From Glandiceps talaboti (lineage: Eukaryota; Hemichordata; Enteropneusta; Spengelidae), in the NCBI RefSeq assembly GCF_964340395.1, contig NC_135567.1:20895806-20959805 (forward strand): a stretch of 64,000 bases of DNA, read 5' to 3'. The position numbers were made by a program, and so were the translations under genes. The number at the start of each line of letters is the position of its first letter. Position 1 is the stretch's first letter. Under the pieces are notes generated by a model. The model saw nothing but the letters and a program-made list of their open reading frames with translations, was not told the DNA's origin and did not search any database. Shown one piece after another: positions 26,049 through 37,440 of this stretch.

Positions 26049-27330
26049 ATTTCTGTCTTTGTGTTGATGTTTGAATTACCATCTAGCACACAATTCAAGG
26101 GCAATCGAAATCTCAGTACCTGAAACAGAATTTATCACATGCTAGAGGGTCAAATAGAACAAGAAGGTCGACTTATTCTCATGTGTGCCTGTATACAGTA
26201 TAGTAATGCATGTACGTGCGGGGAGTGGAAGTTATGGTGTCTAAGAAGAAATCAAACGTTCATTATTTTTATGATACACCTAGGCAATAAAATTCTATTT
26301 CAGGTACATTTGTATCGACAATTCTGTTTCAGGTATCGAGAATCGTGTTAATAAATGGTTTTCATACAATGTATGCATAAATTAAATTACCACTATTCAT
26401 GGTTTATGGAGTTTTGCATTTTCATACCGTGTATTACCTGAAGACAATCATTATTTTAGTATAAAGTGTGTAAATAAGTACAAATGTAGCAATGTTGCAA
26501 CTAAGCTTCACTTTCAATTGTCAATTGTCAATTTTTACATTTCTTAGTATAGTTTAGTGTTCTATAACCTTCTTGTTTAGCTGAGAAAACAAAACTGATT
26601 CAACATACATATGCAAATTAGCTAATTATTATTCATAATCAACAGCAATGGTGTATTTCCATCCAGTGCAGAACATAATTTTTACATTTCTCAGTATAGT
26701 TCACAGTGTTCTATAACCTTCTTGTTTAGCTGAGAAAATAAAACTGAATCAACAAAACTGGAGCGCACTCACCACTGAATTGCCCATTGATTGATTGACT
26801 TCTCTAAACAAATGATTTGATTGGGTAATGTAACTCCATAGCAACTTGATTATAACTCAAAGCCACAAATTAGGTTTTTCTGATTCTAAACACTACTTTG
26901 TTAACCATTATATTGGCAGCAATCACGTCTAGCTTTATTCATAATATAGTTATTATTAGTTGCCGCAATCACAGCTAGTCTTACTCACAATGGAGTTATT
27001 ATTATCTAAACGTCCTTTAGATCAATTATACCATGCTGTTGACCTTAACTACACATGTACAGACAGTTATCTCTTTATCTTCAAACTTTTTTCCATAAAT
27101 ATATCTTCCTGTGAGTTCATCTACCTAATCTTTCCAAAGGTATGCAGTATTCATATTTTCCAATTATATGCATTCATAATTTCAATCACTAAAATATAAA
27201 ACATGTTCAGCGTTTATTAACTACGTGTATGTAGCAGTGAGTTCGTTGACTCTATCAATGATGTTATGATGTTTGGAGACAGTTTTATGATACGTTAAGA
27301 TTGTACAACTACACTCTATATTTGTATCCT
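26049..27330. other. Unannotated AT-rich DNA with two dispersed duplications
   Basis: ACATTTCT-AGTATAGTT then GTGTTCTATAACCTTCTTGT and TTAGCTGAGAAAA occurs near 26537 and again near 26689. GCAATCAC-GCTAG occurs near 26920 and 26966. No exon recognised. Confidence 0.55.
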
Positions 27331-27334
27331 AAGA

Positions 27335-27968
27335 TCACCCCATACACCCACATCTTGTAAACCACCCTCAGAACACCCCCCCCCCCCCATTACATCAACA
27401 TTTTGTAAACCACCCTCAGAACAACACCCCCACTAAATCAACATCTTGTAAACCATCCTCAGAACAACACCCCCGCTACATCCACATCAAACCACTCTCA
27501 GAACAACCCCCAATACACCCCCCCCCACTACATCAACATCTTGTAAACTACCCTCAGAACACCCCCCCCCCCCATTACATCAACATTTTGTAAACCACCC
27601 TCAGAACAACACCCCCACTAAATCAACATCTTGTAAACCACCCTCAGAACAACACCCCCGCTACATCCACATCAAACCACTCTCAGAACAACCCCCAATA
27701 CATCCCACCCCCACACCAGTTCATCCACATCTTGTAAACCACCCTCAGAACAACACCCCCGCTACGCTTGAAAACCCACATATTTCAGAGAGCTTTTTCA
27801 TCTCCTTTCTAACTCTAAGCGCCACTGAACATTGTTTTCTTTGGATATTTGGCGCTATATAAATTTATTAGATAGATAGATAGATAGACATCCACATCTT
27901 GTAAACCACCCTCAGAACACCCCCCCCCACTACAGCCACATCTTGTAAACCACCCTCAGAACATCCTT
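27335..27968. repeat. C-rich ~43-bp minisatellite
   Basis: CATCTTGTAAACCACCCTCA, GAACAACACCCCC and CTACATCAA recur about 13 times, with poly-C runs of up to about 13. A larger ~200-bp block appears duplicated (27360-27540 and 27556-27690). The array is interrupted at 27768-27890 by a retroposon-like tail. Confidence 0.9.
27766..27890 (+). mobile_element. Retroposon 3' tail (SINE/LINE-like), inserted in the C-rich array
   Basis: TTTGGATATTTGGCGCTATA, then TAAATTTATTA and a short (GATA)n tail, matches the GCGCTATATAAA...short-repeat end typical of CR1/L2-type LINEs and SINEs that borrow their 3' ends. The array unit resumes immediately afterwards. Only the tail is present. Confidence 0.55.
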
Positions 27969-28183
27969 CTAAACAAGTTACATAACAACCCATCACATAC
28001 CCCTAAGATGAAACCCTACAACTCTGTGTAAAATATCATCTTGTACATTTATATGTACATGTATGTAGCTTCACAATTACCTTTACACACACGTTACAGA
28101 AACCCCTACTACCCAAACTTTAGGTTGTATTAAACTCAGAACAATGCACAGTACGGACACTCAAATACTTTACAACTATACAC

Positions 28184-28262
28184 ATTTATTTATTTATTTA
28201 TTTATTTATTTATTCAGGTAAACAAACGGGCATAAAGCCCATTTATAGGCACCTTTAGAAAC
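28184..28262 (-). mobile_element. Retroposon 3' tail, minus strand
   Basis: Read on the minus strand: TAAATGGGCTTTATGCCCGT, TTGTTTACCTGAATAAA, then (TAAA)n. GGGCTTTATGCCC can form a small stem. A conserved stem followed by a tetranucleotide tail is a common end of non-LTR elements. No coding part was seen. Confidence 0.5.
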
Positions 28263-28299
28263 AAATAAGGAAAGACAAGCACTAAAAAGATAAAACAAG

Positions 28300-28812
28300 G
28301 GGTAGCAATAACAGAAAGAAGTGACACATACATGTACCCTTAAAGTTAAAGCAAAACAACCTCTACAACACAGTAAGTTTTTATACTACATCACAACCTT
28401 AACAAATACTCCAAAAATCAACCACTAAAAGTCAGTGATCATACATCCATCAGGGACAGAGATTGTAGCACCTTCCGAACAATGTACAATACACTCCAAC
28501 ACTGTATAAGTATATGTACTCTCAGAGCAAAAAGCAAAGGGCCCCAACAACATAGTAATACATCACAGCCCATCAAATACCCCAAACATCAACCACTAAA
28601 AGTCAGTGAACGTAGCATCAGGGACGGATTGTAGCAGCTTTAGAACAATACACAATATATTCCAACACTGTACAAGTATATACATGTGTGCCCTCAAAGC
28701 AAAAAGAAAAGGAACCCCAACAACACAGTATAAATACATCACAACCCATCAAATACCCCAAAGATCAACCACTGAAAGTCAGTGAACGTAGCATCAGTGT
28801 AAAACGTTAATG
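28300..28812. repeat. ~185-bp tandem repeat, about 2.7 copies
   Basis: CAACCACTAAAAGTCAGTGA, ATCAGGGACGGATTGTAGCA, AGAACAATACACAATA-ATTCC, AACACTGTACAAGTATAT and CCCAACAACACAGTA recur in order. Confidence 0.88.
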
Positions 28813-29256
28813 AACACAGAATAAGTAATACAGTATTACCTGTGTTAATCAATGGTTCCACGTTAATCAATTCCATATATACCGTATACTCATTAACAAA
28901 TCGTCTCTGCCTCCCTATGGAATCCTAAAAACAGCTCAACCGATTTTAATTATGTACAAAGTGAATAAACGGCAGTCGGTACGAGTCCATAAACAGTAGT
29001 CGGTACACATAAAGACTGACTGGTTTACCTGGTTTTTTATTGAAAGCTGTCAGTACTAATTACAAGGTAGATGATATGTTTTCTACTCAATACAAACCCT
29101 GGCTACTATAGATGATGCTACAGTTCTACTTCTAGAGTCAATATTCGATGGCTTTATACAGAAGTTCTACTTCTAGTGTCAACATTCACTGTTGTACGAG
29201 TTCTAGAAACACAACAGATGTCAATCATACATGTACATGTATTCTAAACTACCCTA
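28813..29256. other. Unannotated DNA with small local duplications
   Basis: AACAGTAGTCGGTAC (about 28990) repeats AACGGCAGTCGGTAC just to its left. GTTCTACTTCTAG-GTCAA occurs twice near 29122 and 29162. No gene. Confidence 0.55.
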
Positions 29257-30897
29257 CTGACTTTGGGGTTCCCTAACATCATAGGGTGGGTGGTTTGTCT
29301 AACACAGTCCCTAACATCATAGGGTGGGTGGTTTGTCTAACACAGTCCCTAACATCATAGGGTGGGTGGTTTGTCTAACACAGTCCCTAACATCATAGGG
29401 TGGGTGGTTTGTCTAGCACAGTCCCTAACATCATAGGGTGGGTGGTTTGTCTAGCACAGTCCCTAACATCATAGGGTGGGTGGTTTGTCTAACACAGTCC
29501 CTAACATCATAGGGTGGGTGGTTTGTCTAGCACAGTCCCTAACATCATAGGGTGGGTGGTTTGTCTAACACAGTCCCTAACATCATAGGGTGGGTGGTTT
29601 GTCTAGCACAGTCCCTAACATCATAGGGTGGGTGGTTTGTCTAACACAGTCCCTAACATCATAGGGTGGGTGGTTTGTCTAGCACAGTCCCTAACATCAT
29701 AGGGTGGGTGGTTTGTCTAACACAGTCCCTAACATCATAGGGTGGGTGGTTTGTCTAACACAGTCCCTAACATCATAGGGTGGGTGGTTTGTCTAGCACA
29801 GTCCCTAACATCATAGGGTGGGTGGTTTGTCTAGCACAGTCCCTAACATCATAGGGTGGGTGGTTTGTCTAACACAGTCCCTAACATCATAGGGTGGGTG
29901 GTTTGTCTAGCACAGTCCCTAACATCATAGGGTGGGTGGTTTGTCTAACACAGTCCCTAACATCATAGGGTGGGTGGTTTGTCTAACACAGTCCCTAACA
30001 TCATAGGGTGGGTGGTTTGTCTAGCACAGTCCCTAACATCATAGGGTGGGTGGTTTGTCTAACACAGTCCCTAACATCATAGGGTGGGTGGTTTGTCTAA
30101 CACAGTCCCTAACATCATAGGGTGGGTGGTCTGTCTAGTACAGTCCCTAACATCATAGGGTGGGTGGTTTGTCTAGCACAGTCCCTAACATCATAGGGTG
30201 GGTGGTTTGTCTAACACAGTCCCTAACATCATAGGGTGGGTGGTTTGTCTAACACAGTCCCTAACATCATAGGGTGGGTGGTTTGTCTAACACAGTCCCT
30301 AACATCATAGGGTGGGTGGTTTGTCTAGCACAGTCCCTAACATCATAGGGTGGGATGGTTTGTCTAGCACAGTCCCTAACATCATAGGGTGGGTGGTTTG
30401 TCTAGCACAGTCCCTAACATCATAGGGTGGGTGGTCTGTCTAGTACAGTCCCTAACATCATATGGTGGGGTGTTTTGTCTAACACAGTCCCTAACATCAT
30501 AGGGTGGGGTGGTTTGTCTAGCACAGTCCCTAACATCATAGGGTGGGATGGTTTGTCTAGCACAGTCCCTAACATCATAGGATGGGTGGTTTGTCTAGCA
30601 CAGTCCCTAACATCATAGGGTGGGTGGTCTGTCTAGTACAGTCCCTAACATCATAGGGTGGGTGGTTTGTCTAACACAGTCCCTAACATCATAGGGTGGG
30701 TGGTCTGTCTAGTACAGTCCCTAACATCATAGGGTGGGGTGGTTTGTCTAACACAGTCCCTAACATCATAGGGTGGGTGGTTTGTCTAGCACAGTCCCTA
30801 ACATCATAGGGTGGGTGGTCTGTCTAGTACAGTCCCTAACATCATAGGGTGGGGTGGTTTGTCTAACACAGTCCCTAACATCATAGCGTGGGGTGGT
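29257..30897. repeat. 38-bp satellite, ~43 copies
   Basis: The unit is GTCCCTAACATCATAGGGTG plus GGTGGTTTGTCTAACACA. CCCTA...TAGGG gives each unit a small palindrome. Copies alternate between AACACA and AGCACA variants on the left, while the last ~550 bp contain rarer variants (GGGGTGGT, GGGATGGT, TCTGTCTAGTACA). No coding meaning. Confidence 0.98.
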
Positions 30898-31023
30898 CAG
30901 TTAAGGCACAGGTTCTTATTCTTACATTAACGCCAGCTAGTCTGTAGCCAGGGTTTTCTTATATACATGTACAATGTACATGTAAGTTGATCCATTGACA
31001 TAAGGGTGCAGGGTTGCCTGTCT

Positions 31024-31147
31024 AACATTTGTGGTAACATGTACAAATGTATGCATCTAAAACGTAGTGAAATTTTTGAAAATTTGAAACACTTGTGGTA
31101 ACATGTACAAATGTATGCATAAAAACGTAGTGAAATTTTTGAAAATC
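31024..31147. repeat. 62-bp tandem duplication
   Basis: ACTTGTGGTAACATGTACAA, ATGTATGCAT, AAAACGTAGTGAAATTTTTG is repeated with few changes. Confidence 0.92.
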
Positions 31148-31540
31148 TTCACCCTGTTTATATTTTAACGATACAATACCATAGCAACCAATTGGTATGC
31201 TGTGAAGGTATCTTTGACAGCTCAAATCATATACATTACCATGACAACCAATTAACTTGATGTCCAATAAAAGTACTCCGACTAAATCATAAAACAACAT
31301 AACTCAAACTTGGTCAAATTGTTCCCTGGATGCCATAAACTAATTGAATGCAAAATGCCCTACATGTATAATATTATGATTATATATAACAACAACTACT
31401 TTAACAGTGATGTCATTCAGAACTGCTAGGAGTTTGTACAAATACAGTATTCACTATACTGACATACATGTGTTCCTCTTTCTACCAGGACGGTACTGTA
31501 AACATAGATAATTTTGACACTAGAAAATCTTGCCATTTCA
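31148..31540. other. Unannotated DNA
   Basis: No gene seen. Short similarity between ACCATAGCAACCAATT (31179) and ACCATGACAACCAATTA (31237). Confidence 0.5.
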
Positions 31541-32195
31541 GAGATGGGGAGAAGATTGGGGAGAGAATTGGGAACAGAGGTGGAGAAAATGGGAAAGAGA
31601 TAGGGAAAGAATTGGAAAGAGAAGGGAGAGGATGAGAAAAAGAAATAGGGAGAGAATGAGAAAGAGATGGGGAGAGACTAGGAAAGAGATAGGGAAAGAC
31701 TGGAAAGAGATAGGGAGAGACTGGGAAAGAGATGGGGAGAGAATGAGAAAGAGATGGGGAGAGAATGGGAAAGAGATGGGGAAAGAATGGGAAAGAGAGA
31801 TGGGGAGACAATGGGAAACAGAGATGGGGAGAGTGGGAAAGAGATGGGAAGAAAATGGGAAAGAGATAGGGAGAGAATGAGAAAGAGATAGGGAGAGGAC
31901 GAGAAAAAGAAATAGGGAGAGAATGAGAAATAGAGATGGGGAGAAAATGGGAGACGGAGATAGGGAGACAATGGGAGACAGAGATAGGGAGACAATGGGA
32001 GACAGAAATAGGGAGAGAATGGGAAACAGAGATAGGGAGAGAATGGGAAACAGAGATGGGGAGAGAATGGGAAACAGAGATAGGGGGAGACTGGGAAAGA
32101 GATGGGGAGAGACTGGGAAAGAGATAGGGAGAGAATGGGAAACAGAGATAGGGAGAGAATGGGAAACAGAGGCGGAGACGGAGACAGAGAGATGT
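31541..32195. repeat. Purine-rich ~21-bp tandem repeat, about 30 units
   Basis: GGGAGAGAATGGGAAAGAGAT and single-base variants (ACTGGG, AATGAG, ACAGAG) over about 650 bp with G/A making up most bases. Both strands show long artefact frames (Arg/Glu/Lys-rich or Ser/Pro/Phe-rich). Confidence 0.96.
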
Positions 32196-32464
32196 GGATC
32201 ATGACAGCACCATGTTTATGGATTTATTGTATAGTTACTGTTCACTTTGATGTCATTCATATTTCATACTTAGTTAATAGTAAGTGTTCTTCAGAATCAG
32301 CTACATTGTCTCTAGAGACAAAACTCTAAAAGATATCCAAGTATAGACATGTGAGGTCATATTGTATAGTTATAAATGTGAAGGTACAAAAGTATACACA
32401 ATTCTGGCATTGGCTTTCAAGAAATAACACAAGAGTTCATAATAGTCAGATACATGTACATGTG

Positions 32465-32998
32465 TATAGGAGTATACAATGTACTACATTTTAGTATGTT
32501 CTCTAGTCTTGTAGCAAGACCTTGAATCTCCACTCAGGAGTATGCAATGTACTACATGTATGTTCTCTAGTCTTGTAACAAGACCTTGAATCTCCACTCA
32601 GGAGTATGCAATGTACTACATGTATGTTCTCTAGTCTTGTAACAAGACCTTGAATCTCCACTCAGGAGTATACAATGTACTACATGTATGTTCTCTAGTC
32701 TTGTAACAAGACCTTGAATCTCCACTCAGGAGTATGCAATGTACTACATATACATTTATGTTCTCTAGTCTTGTAACAAGACCTTGAATCTCCACTCAGG
32801 AGTATGCAATGTACTACATGTATGTTCTCTAGTCTTGTAACAAGACCTTGAATCTCCACTCAGGAGTATACAATGTACTACATGTATGTTCTCTAGTCTT
32901 GTAGCAAGACTTTGAATCTGCACTCAGAAGTATACAATGTACTACATTTTTGTAAGTTCACTATTCTTGTTGTAGCAAGACCTTGGATCTATGTTAAC
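32465..32998. repeat. 64-bp minisatellite, seven to eight copies
   Basis: The unit is AGGAGTATGCAATGTACTAC, ATGTATGTTCTCTAGTCTTG, TAACAAGACCTTGAATCTCC, ACTC. One copy has an 8-bp insertion, and the terminal copies are most diverged. Confidence 0.95.
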
Positions 32999-33075
32999 AC
33001 CAGACTAGCACATGTTAGCTACTGGAACAGTTAGTGCATGCTAGTATATCTCAGTGTTAACACCAGGCTGGCAGG
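32999..33075. repeat. Fragment related to the ~100-bp GTTAACA/CTAGC repeat
   Basis: GTTAACACCAGACTAGCA and GTTAACACCAGGCTGGCA occur 60 bp apart, matching in inverse orientation the TGCTAG...TCTGGTGTTAACA boxes of the arrays near 38.5 and 60.2 kb. Confidence 0.55.
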
Positions 33076-33194
33076 GAAAGGATTCTTCACTGTACGATAA
33101 TGGCCATGAATACGTTCAATTTCACAGAAAAGCATTACAAAGATAAAAGATCTCAGGGGACATACACTATGCCTGTATATGTATAATAATGCAA

Positions 33195-33945
33195 TATGCA
33201 TACGTGTGTATGACCAATTGAACTCAGCTGTGAATCACATATTTTTATAACTACAATGTCCAAAATGTACATTACAGCCATGGTCAATTTGTCAGCTTCA
33301 TTGAAAGCCATGTGTCTCCTCGACTGTGATAGTATGAGTACAAGTTTGACATGGACCTGGCCAGGAAACTGAAATATTTAAATGCAATGCATAATTAAGT
33401 TTTATGAACATATATGTAGTACAGAATATGATATTAAAAGACACATTTTTGCAAATTTGTACATATACATCATAGCTATGAATACTATCGTCACATTCCA
33501 ACACTTCCATGACACGTGTCTCTGCGAGTTTGATAATGGACTTGTGACAGCTATGATTAAAATTATATTTTTAAATGTGACACATATTCCATATTTGGAC
33601 ACAGAGTCTGCAGGACATTACATGAACTACATTGTACACTGTACATCACAGCCATAGACATTGTCATTCCAACGCTACAATGACATGTGTCTCTGGGAAT
33701 ATAACACTTATGACTTGGACTCAGCTATGAAATTGATATTTCTAAATGTTATATATTTTATATTTGAACACAGAGTTCCAAAGCAATGACAGTGACAATA
33801 TCTACATGTACATGGACACTGTGACCTTGAACATGGTCATTTACATATGACAAAGACAGACATCTCTAGAGTTTACATGACAGTGTAAGCACACATTGAC
33901 TTGGACTCAGCTGTTTAACTAAGAGACACTTACAACCATAGAATG
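33195..33945. repeat. Degenerate ~180-bp tandem repeat, about four copies
   Basis: The order TTGGACTCAGCTATGA, ATATTTTTA-ATGT, ATTTGGACACAGAGT, TACATTACAGCCATGG, CATTCCAA, CATGACATGTGTCTCT recurs. Anchors near 33219, 33537, 33714 and 33899 give spacings of about 180 bp. Confidence 0.75.
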
Positions 33946-34149
33946 CTGGATATTTTGTCAATTACCTTACACATTTATAGCAAGCATACCAAGTAAGCCA
34001 TCACGTCCCAAGGGAAACTCAAATATGAGGAAAACGTTTCCTAGTCAATGACAACCCAAATCTGTCGTTGAAGTTCAAGTTATACAGTTAAGTCTCTTTT
34101 ATGAGATTTAACACTTTTACGAGAAAGTCCCCTGTGTATGCATGGATAT

Positions 34150-34315
34150 AGAGATATGGTGTGTATGTGTGTATGCATGGATATTATAGCGATATGGTGT
34201 GTGTATGTGATGTGTGTGAGTGTGTGTGTCTGTGTGTGTGTCTGTGTGCGTGTGTGCGTGTATGCGCACATGCATGTGTGCGTGCGTTCATGCATGTGTG
34301 TGTGTGGTGGTGGGT
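34150..34315. repeat. (GT)n-rich microsatellite
   Basis: Interrupted GT/GTAT/GTGC sequence; open frames across it are artefacts. Confidence 0.93.
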
Positions 34316-34363
34316 GGAAATTCATGTTATTCCTCGTAGAGTTAGGCAAGTTACTGTAAAGTA

Positions 34364-34476
34364 AGATTGATTGACAATCTGTCTCTATGAGTGTACATCA
34401 TATCACTTTAACATTACATAGATTGATTGACAATTTGTCTCTCTCAATGTACATCACATCACTTTAACATTACATT
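34364..34476. repeat. ~62-bp tandem duplication
   Basis: GATTGATTGACAATCTGTCT, TGTACATCA-ATCACTTTAA and CATTACAT are repeated. Confidence 0.9.
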
Positions 34477-34684
34477 TATAAAAGCTGAATCCTAGATTGA
34501 TGTACATGTAGTTGTGTTCTTTGTGGATGTGATTGAAATCTGACAAAGGAGAAGACAGTTTTATTTCATAAACAAGTCATTGAGAATGACATAGTCCCCG
34601 CTATAATTGGGTTTTAAGGAATTATCACTACTCTGATCACACAACAACATTTGTGAACCTAAAACAAACAGACTTAGATATGTT
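34477..34684. other. Unannotated DNA
   Basis: Nothing recognised. Confidence 0.5.
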
Positions 34685-35470
34685 GTGTGGGCTTGTTGGA
34701 CATGGAATATGCCTCCAACAATAAAGGATTGGTTGGGTATGGGGGATCATATCACGATGAAAATGGAGTCTGAGTTATGGCTTTGGACATGGAAAATTCA
34801 CAAACAAAATGGCTGCCAGGCAGCCATATTTGATCGTATCACGACGAAAATGGATATGCACATGTATGTCATAGAACACTGTCCTAATACCAACTTTAAA
34901 TGAGATCTGTTCAAGCATGTCTGAGTTATGGCTTTGGACATGAAAATTCGCAAACAAAATGGCTGCTAGGCGGCCATATTGGATCGTATCACAACGAAAA
35001 TGGATATGCACATGTATGTCATAGAACACTGTCCTAATACCAACTTTAAATGAGATCTGTTCAAGCATGTCTGAGTTATGGCTTTGGACATGAAAATTCA
35101 CAAACAAAATGGCTGCTAGGCGGCCATATTGGATCGTATCATGACAACAATGAATATGCACATGTATGTCATAGAACACTGTCCTAATACCAACTTTGAA
35201 TGAGATCTGTTAAAGCATGTCTGAGTTATGGCTTTAGACAGGAAAAATTCGCAAACAAAATGGTTGCTAGGCGGCCATATTGGATCGTATCATAAAACAA
35301 ATTGACGTGCATATGTATGCCATAGTATGTTGCCCCTGTACCAAGTTTGAAAAAATCGGTCCAGGCATCTCCAAGAAACAGCTGCGGACGGACGGACGGA
35401 CGGACGGACGGACAGGCGGAACCCAATCCATAAGTCCCCGTTCTGGACTTCGTCCGCGGGGACTAACTAT
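34685..35470 (+). mobile_element. Composite element: 150-bp core repeats, GGAC microsatellite, terminal hairpin
   Basis: Core units start at 34772, 34923, 35073 and 35223 (spacing 151, 150, 150) and carry GAGTTATGGCTTTGGACA, AAATGGCTGCTAGGCGGCCA, TATTGGATCGTATCA and CACATGTATGTCATAGAACA. A degenerate copy precedes them. After the last core come CATCTCCAAGAAACAGCTGC, then (GGAC)n, then AACCCAATCCATAAGTCCCC, then a GGACTTCGTCC loop and GGGGACTAA. The stem is AGTCCCCG/CGGGGACT. The architecture (core repeats, microsatellite, 3' hairpin) resembles pearl elements of bivalves and DINE/HINE-type relatives of Helentrons. There is no transposase frame; the target site was not determined. Confidence 0.75.
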
Positions 35471-36070
35471 ATCAGTGTTTTTACTTTAGGTTTTAGAACC
35501 CTGGTAACAGAGATGGTGAAATCTTGAAAAATTTACGGTTTCCTATACATTCAGTGTTTTTACTTTAGGTTTTAGAACCCTGGTAACAGAGAAGGTGAAA
35601 TCTGGTAAAATTTACAGTTTCCTATACATTCAGTGTTTTTACTTTAGGTTTTAGAACCCTGGTAACAGAGAGGTAGAAATCTTGAAAAATTTACAGTTTC
35701 CAATACATTCAGCATTTTTACTAAGGTGTTACAATCTTGGTATTACCACACAGAGAGTGAAATCTGCTAAAAAATTTAATTTCCTAGACATTCAGTGTTT
35801 TACTAAGGTTTTTGACTCCTATACATTCAGTATTTAAGCTAAGATTTCAGAACCCTGGTAATGGAGAGGAAAGAAGAGAAGTTAAATTTATAGTTTATAA
35901 AAATGTACTAAAATCTCCATATTTTGTTATTAATTCATTGTTTGTTTTTCTGAAGTATCACAGCAAAGAAAAGCATCGGAAATGTGGTCAATTTCCTGCA
36001 TTCAATTTTTATACTCAAATTTTACAACCAGGGTTAATGAGGTAGTGAACGGTAATAAAGGTAATGATTT
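35471..36070. repeat. ~79-bp minisatellite, inverse orientation of the 17.5-kb array
   Basis: The unit is CAGTGTTTTTACTTTAGGTT, TTAGAACCCTGGTAACAGAG, AGGTGAAATC, AAAATTTACAGTTTCCTATA, CATT, with copies from 35474 to about 35860 and decayed copies to about 36070. Its reverse complement closely matches 17516-18050. It begins directly after the hairpin element. Confidence 0.9.
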
Positions 36071-36304
36071 CCTACACATTCAGTGTTTTTGTTTTTTACT
36101 TGAGTCCTACTGACACACACAGGGAAATCACTGAAATTGATGGTTTCCTGAAAATTGACATTTTTATCATTTTTATCATTTTTGTGATGGATGATGAACT
36201 CAGTAAAGTTAGCTCAATTATTTTTGATTTTGATAAAAAAAAAAAGTTTACTTCTGTTCAAAAAAATATTTCTCTTTTATGTTGCATTCAGCCAGTCAGC
36301 CAGT

Positions 36305-36660
36305 CAGTCAAAGTGGCGATATATGGATGACAAATGAATATTTATATTGGATTTTTTATTCATTAAACAACTTTACTATATTTTCCTACTTGAAAAAGAA
36401 TGTGAAACAGTATCGACCAAATCTGTGTTTGTAACTCAATAAATTACAGAAAGCTAGAAAGTGTCTGAAAAGTATTGTTATTGTGAGTAGAAACATTTTA
36501 TGCATTTTTTAATTTTTTGCAATTTATTGAGTTACAAGCAAGGATTTGGTGTATATTGTTTCATGTTATTCTTTCAAGTAGAAAAACATCACAGAATTGC
36601 TTTATCAATAAAAATTCCAAAATAAACACCAATTTGTCATTCATATGACCATTTTAACTG
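36305..36660. mobile_element. Long-inverted-repeat element (MITE-like)
   Basis: Arms of about 150 bp: the left end reads CAGTCAAAGTGGCGATATAT and the right end, complemented, CAGTTAAAATGGTCATATGA. Further in, CTACTTGAAAAAGAATGTGA pairs with the complement of the right arm, then TTGTAACTCAATAAATT near 36430 and AATTTATTGAGTTACAA near 36529. The spacer is about 70 bp. There is no coding capacity. A solo arm occurs at 13025-13080. The flanking target duplication was not clear. Confidence 0.85.
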
Positions 36661-37440
36661 AATCAAAATCAAAATATTTTTGAAAAATACTTCATGTAAC
36701 AACATTATTTGATGTGATACTACTTTACAATAGAGTGCATTACATCAAAGAACATGAGAGGAACGTCACAGCAAATGTTCAAATCCTCCAACCCAATCAA
36801 TACCTGTCAAAAAATGTAATCAATTGAACAATATACAAGTAATTGCTTCTCTCCTACGTTGCAAGGTCATCAACAGATATTGGCATCCATCTGAGAAACT
36901 AGTCAATTAGAAATGAACACTGCCCTCAACCTTTGGACTACGAAAACCTTCTTGATTTGACTATTCAGGAAACAACCTCTGAGCTGACCTTTGACATCGT
37001 TGCTAAGCTAACTAAGAACAGTGAAGGACAGGTTCTCAATTCTGATTGGGTATTTTCAATAGAACTCAATGCTGATTGGGTATTTTCAATAGACCTCCTT
37101 TCTGAATTGAATAATTACTATTTTTAATACAATCTACTTACGAAGAAAAGACAAATCACACTTTTACACAAACAACAGTCTCGATACAAATTACTCAGGG
37201 TTTAGAAAGAAGTCAATCACATCATCTTTTCTATAAACAAATTAGCGACATCAAAATTCTCATGCTGATTTTTTAATCTGTACATTTATCAACTCTTGTC
37301 AATTTTACCACTTTCGCTGTCAATATTTCTCATCTGCCTGTCTCTGTAATTGGAATAAAAATTGCTGAAGAAAAATTTGAATAAATTATTATATTTGCAT
37401 CATGACTAATATTTCACACCGGGAAGACGCACAATAATTT
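36661..37440. other. Unannotated DNA
   Basis: A 64-codon plus-strand frame at 36933-37127 includes an internal duplication of a CTGATTGGGTATTTTCAATA string (about 37041 and 37073). It has no recognised domain and no convincing splice sites. Confidence 0.5.

Noticed and set aside
29257-30897. CRISPR array
   Set aside because: Repeats are directly contiguous with no unique spacers, and the DNA is animal nuclear; the same holds for the other regular arrays.
31482-32204. Frames of 90-174 codons, Arg/Glu- or Ser/Pro/Leu-rich
   Set aside because: Translation of the purine-rich 21-bp tandem repeat.
36933-37127. 64-codon plus-strand frame with mixed composition
   Set aside because: The C-terminal third is a local 32-bp duplication; no domain or splice context recognised.
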